This document shows positions 62,820 through 64,000 of a DNA stretch of 64,000 bases, piece by piece. Under the pieces are notes generated by a model that was not told the DNA's origin, did no database searches, and was given only the letters and a program-made list of their open reading frames with translations. The translations under genes were made by a program, and so were the position numbers. This DNA comes from Aquimarina sp. Aq107 (lineage in GTDB: Bacteria > Bacteroidota > Bacteroidia > Flavobacteriales > Flavobacteriaceae). The stretch lies in NCBI RefSeq assembly GCF_943733665.1, contig NZ_OX030782.1, forward strand, positions 1,638,501-1,702,500, written 5' to 3'. How positions within the stretch are numbered: the stretch's first letter is position 1; each line of letters starts with the position of its first letter.

Positions 62820-64000
62820 TTAGTTGTTTGCCAGTAATGCATACACTTCTTCGGTAGAAGTTACGCCTTCCCTTACTAGGCGCAATGCATTTTTTTGTAG
62901 CGTATCAATATTTTGGGTTGCAATGTAGTCGTCAATTTGTAATTCGTTATGACGTATCGCAGTTTCTAATTCTTTAGTAATGGGTAGTAGTTCATAAATA
63001 GCTTTTCTACCTAAATATCCTGTTTGGTAACAATGATTGCAGCCAGTTGGGATAAAATGTGTTTTTATTTCTTCTGGAATATCAAATCCCAAAGGAAAAT
63101 CTTTTGGTTCGGCTTTTTTTTCTTTTTTACAATGAATACACAGTTTTCGCACTAATCGTTGAGCAATACTCATGGTTAATGTACTAGCTAATAAGAAAGA
63201 AGGAACTTTCATGTCAATCAATCTCGAAATAGTAGCCCAAGCCGAATTAGTGTGTATTGTGGATAAAACTAAATGTCCAGTTAATGCAGCCTTTATAGCC
63301 ATATTAGCTGTTTTATCATCTCTAATTTCTCCAACCATTATAATGTCTGGATCTTGACGCAGAAAAGCACGAAGTGCTGCTGGAAAATCAAATTCGATAT
63401 CTTCTCTTAATTGTACTTGATTTACTCCTTCTAACGTGTATTCTATAGGATCTTCTATAGTTAAGATATTTGAGACTTCTTTATTTAATTCTTTTAAAGT
63501 AGCATATAGCGTAGTCGTTTTTCCAGAACCTGTAGGACCAGAAATTAGAATTATTCCTTGAGGTTTTTTTGTAGCTTCTCTATATAGTTGAAGTTCTTTT
63601 TTAGTAAAACCGAGATCATTTAGTTGTACATCTTGTGTGTCACGGTTTAATAAACGTAAAACAATTTTCTCTCCATATAAAGTCGGCATAGTCGAAACCC
63701 TAATATCAAATTCTTCATTTCCATTTTTAAATGTGATACGACCATCTTGTGCTAGTCTTTTTTGAGAAATATCTAATCCTGATTGTATTTTTATTTGATT
63801 AACCAGTTGAGGATATTCTTTGTTGCTAATCGTATACTGCTCCTTTAATTTACCATCTAGTCGCAATCGTACTCTACAGAATTTTTCATAAGGTTCCATA
63901 TGAATATCACTACTTCCAAAATCTTTTGCAGTGGTTATTAACTTCTGTAAAAAGTTATCTTCATAATGCAATTTTTGATTAGAAGTAGTTGTTGTTTTTC
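62820..64000 (-). CDS. gspE: Secretion/pilus assembly ATPase GspE/PilB-like (5' end beyond window)
   Basis: At least 383 residues; the frame stays open to the window edge, so the start at 63971 (a TTG) is probably internal. GSSDIHMEPYEKF opens the catalytic core; Walker A GPTGSGKTTTLY (145-156 from the TTG), Asp-box LTIEDPIEYTLEGVNQVQ, Walker B IIMVGEIRD and His-box HTNSAW are complete. A CxxC...CxxC zinc site (LCIHCKK, TGCNHC) marks the PilB/GspE rather than PilT type. It lies 4 bases from the secretin gene and powers assembly. Confidence 0.93.
   Translation of the reverse strand, partial: KTTTTSNQKLHYEDNFLQKLITTAKDFGSSDIHMEPYEKFCRVRLRLDGKLKEQYTISNKEYPQLVNQIKIQSGLDISQKRLAQDGRITFKNGNEEFDIRVSTMPTLYGEKIVLRLLNRDTQDVQLNDLGFTKKELQLYREATKKPQGIILISGPTGSGKTTTLYATLKELNKEVSNILTIEDPIEYTLEGVNQVQLREDIEFDFPAALRAFLRQDPDIIMVGEIRDDKTANMAIKAALTGHLVLSTIHTNSAWATISRLIDMKVPSFLLASTLTMSIAQRLVRKLCIHCKKEKKAEPKDFPLGFDIPEEIKTHFIPTGCNHCYQTGYLGRKAIYELLPITKELETAIRHNELQIDDYIATQNIDTLQKNALRLVREGVTSTEEVYALLANN

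Noticed and set aside
1..64000. tRNA or rRNA genes
   Set aside because: Gaps between genes were inspected; no cloverleaf T-arm/CCA-like sequence or conserved rRNA motif was found.

Overview
The window looks like chromosomal DNA of a Flavobacteriaceae member (Bacteroidota), probably a marine, Aquimarina-like bacterium; the genus is inference. The evidence is an AT-rich sequence, a type IX secretion (T9SS) sorting-domain protein, Bacteroidota-type LptD and DUF4159 proteins, promoters of the TTTG / TAnnTTTG type, and paired RHS/SpvB-like surface proteins. I saw no rRNA, tRNA, CRISPR array, transposase or integrase.

Positions 1-33.6 kb are ordinary core genome. In order they hold: a THUMP-like methyltransferase, an AI-2E-type permease, a TrmH-type methylase and DUF4159 (minus strand); DUF1223, DUF1028, a DUF885 peptidase, an NTF2-like protein and a GNAT-like protein (plus strand); a T9SS lamin-tail protein and a phytase-like lipoprotein; rsmE and tsaD, divergent from a TamB-like protein; pfkA-mgsA; a transglutaminase-like protein, ridA and lptD; then an amidase, an MCE/MlaD protein, a membrane Fe-S protein, a HAD phosphatase, a CCG-domain Fe-S protein, a GH3/beta-lactamase fusion and an aldo/keto reductase. 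LptD, TamB, MlaD, the amidase and the GH3 protein together form an envelope-biogenesis theme.

Positions 34.8-64 kb are almost entirely minus strand and look accessory. A type II secretion / type IV pilus-like machine lies in two blocks. The upstream block (58.9-64 kb) holds the E ATPase, D secretin, a fused PilM/PilN (GspL)-like protein and a PilO (GspM)-like protein. The downstream block (34.8-39.4 kb) holds an FN3-like lipoprotein, a PilP/GspC-like protein, a GspK-like protein, two pseudopilins and GspF. About 19 kb lies between them: a ChbG-type deacetylase and formyltransferase pair, two tail-fibre-like secreted proteins sharing a 283-bp near-identical 3' module, a Skp/OmpH chaperone, a four-helix-bundle IVP gene, a lipoprotein, a 1.8-kilo-residue SpvB/RHS-like protein, a 1461-residue RHS protein with a variable C-terminus, and an overlapping lipoprotein that could be its immunity protein. 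Short GATGTCCGATG-type repeats are dispersed only in this part of the window.

The most unusual signal is a non-palindromic motif, GGTAACA-N13-YGACACT, present five times with invariant spacing. Four copies lie in intergenic DNA and one lies inside a gene just upstream of the giant RHS pair. Each is oriented toward an envelope/RHS gene or toward a small structured transcript, not described as far as I can tell, that ends in a strong terminator (about 33.82-33.97 kb). It resembles an ECF-sigma promoter (GTAAC / CGAC type). I propose an envelope regulon that includes a small RNA. All counts were made by eye.
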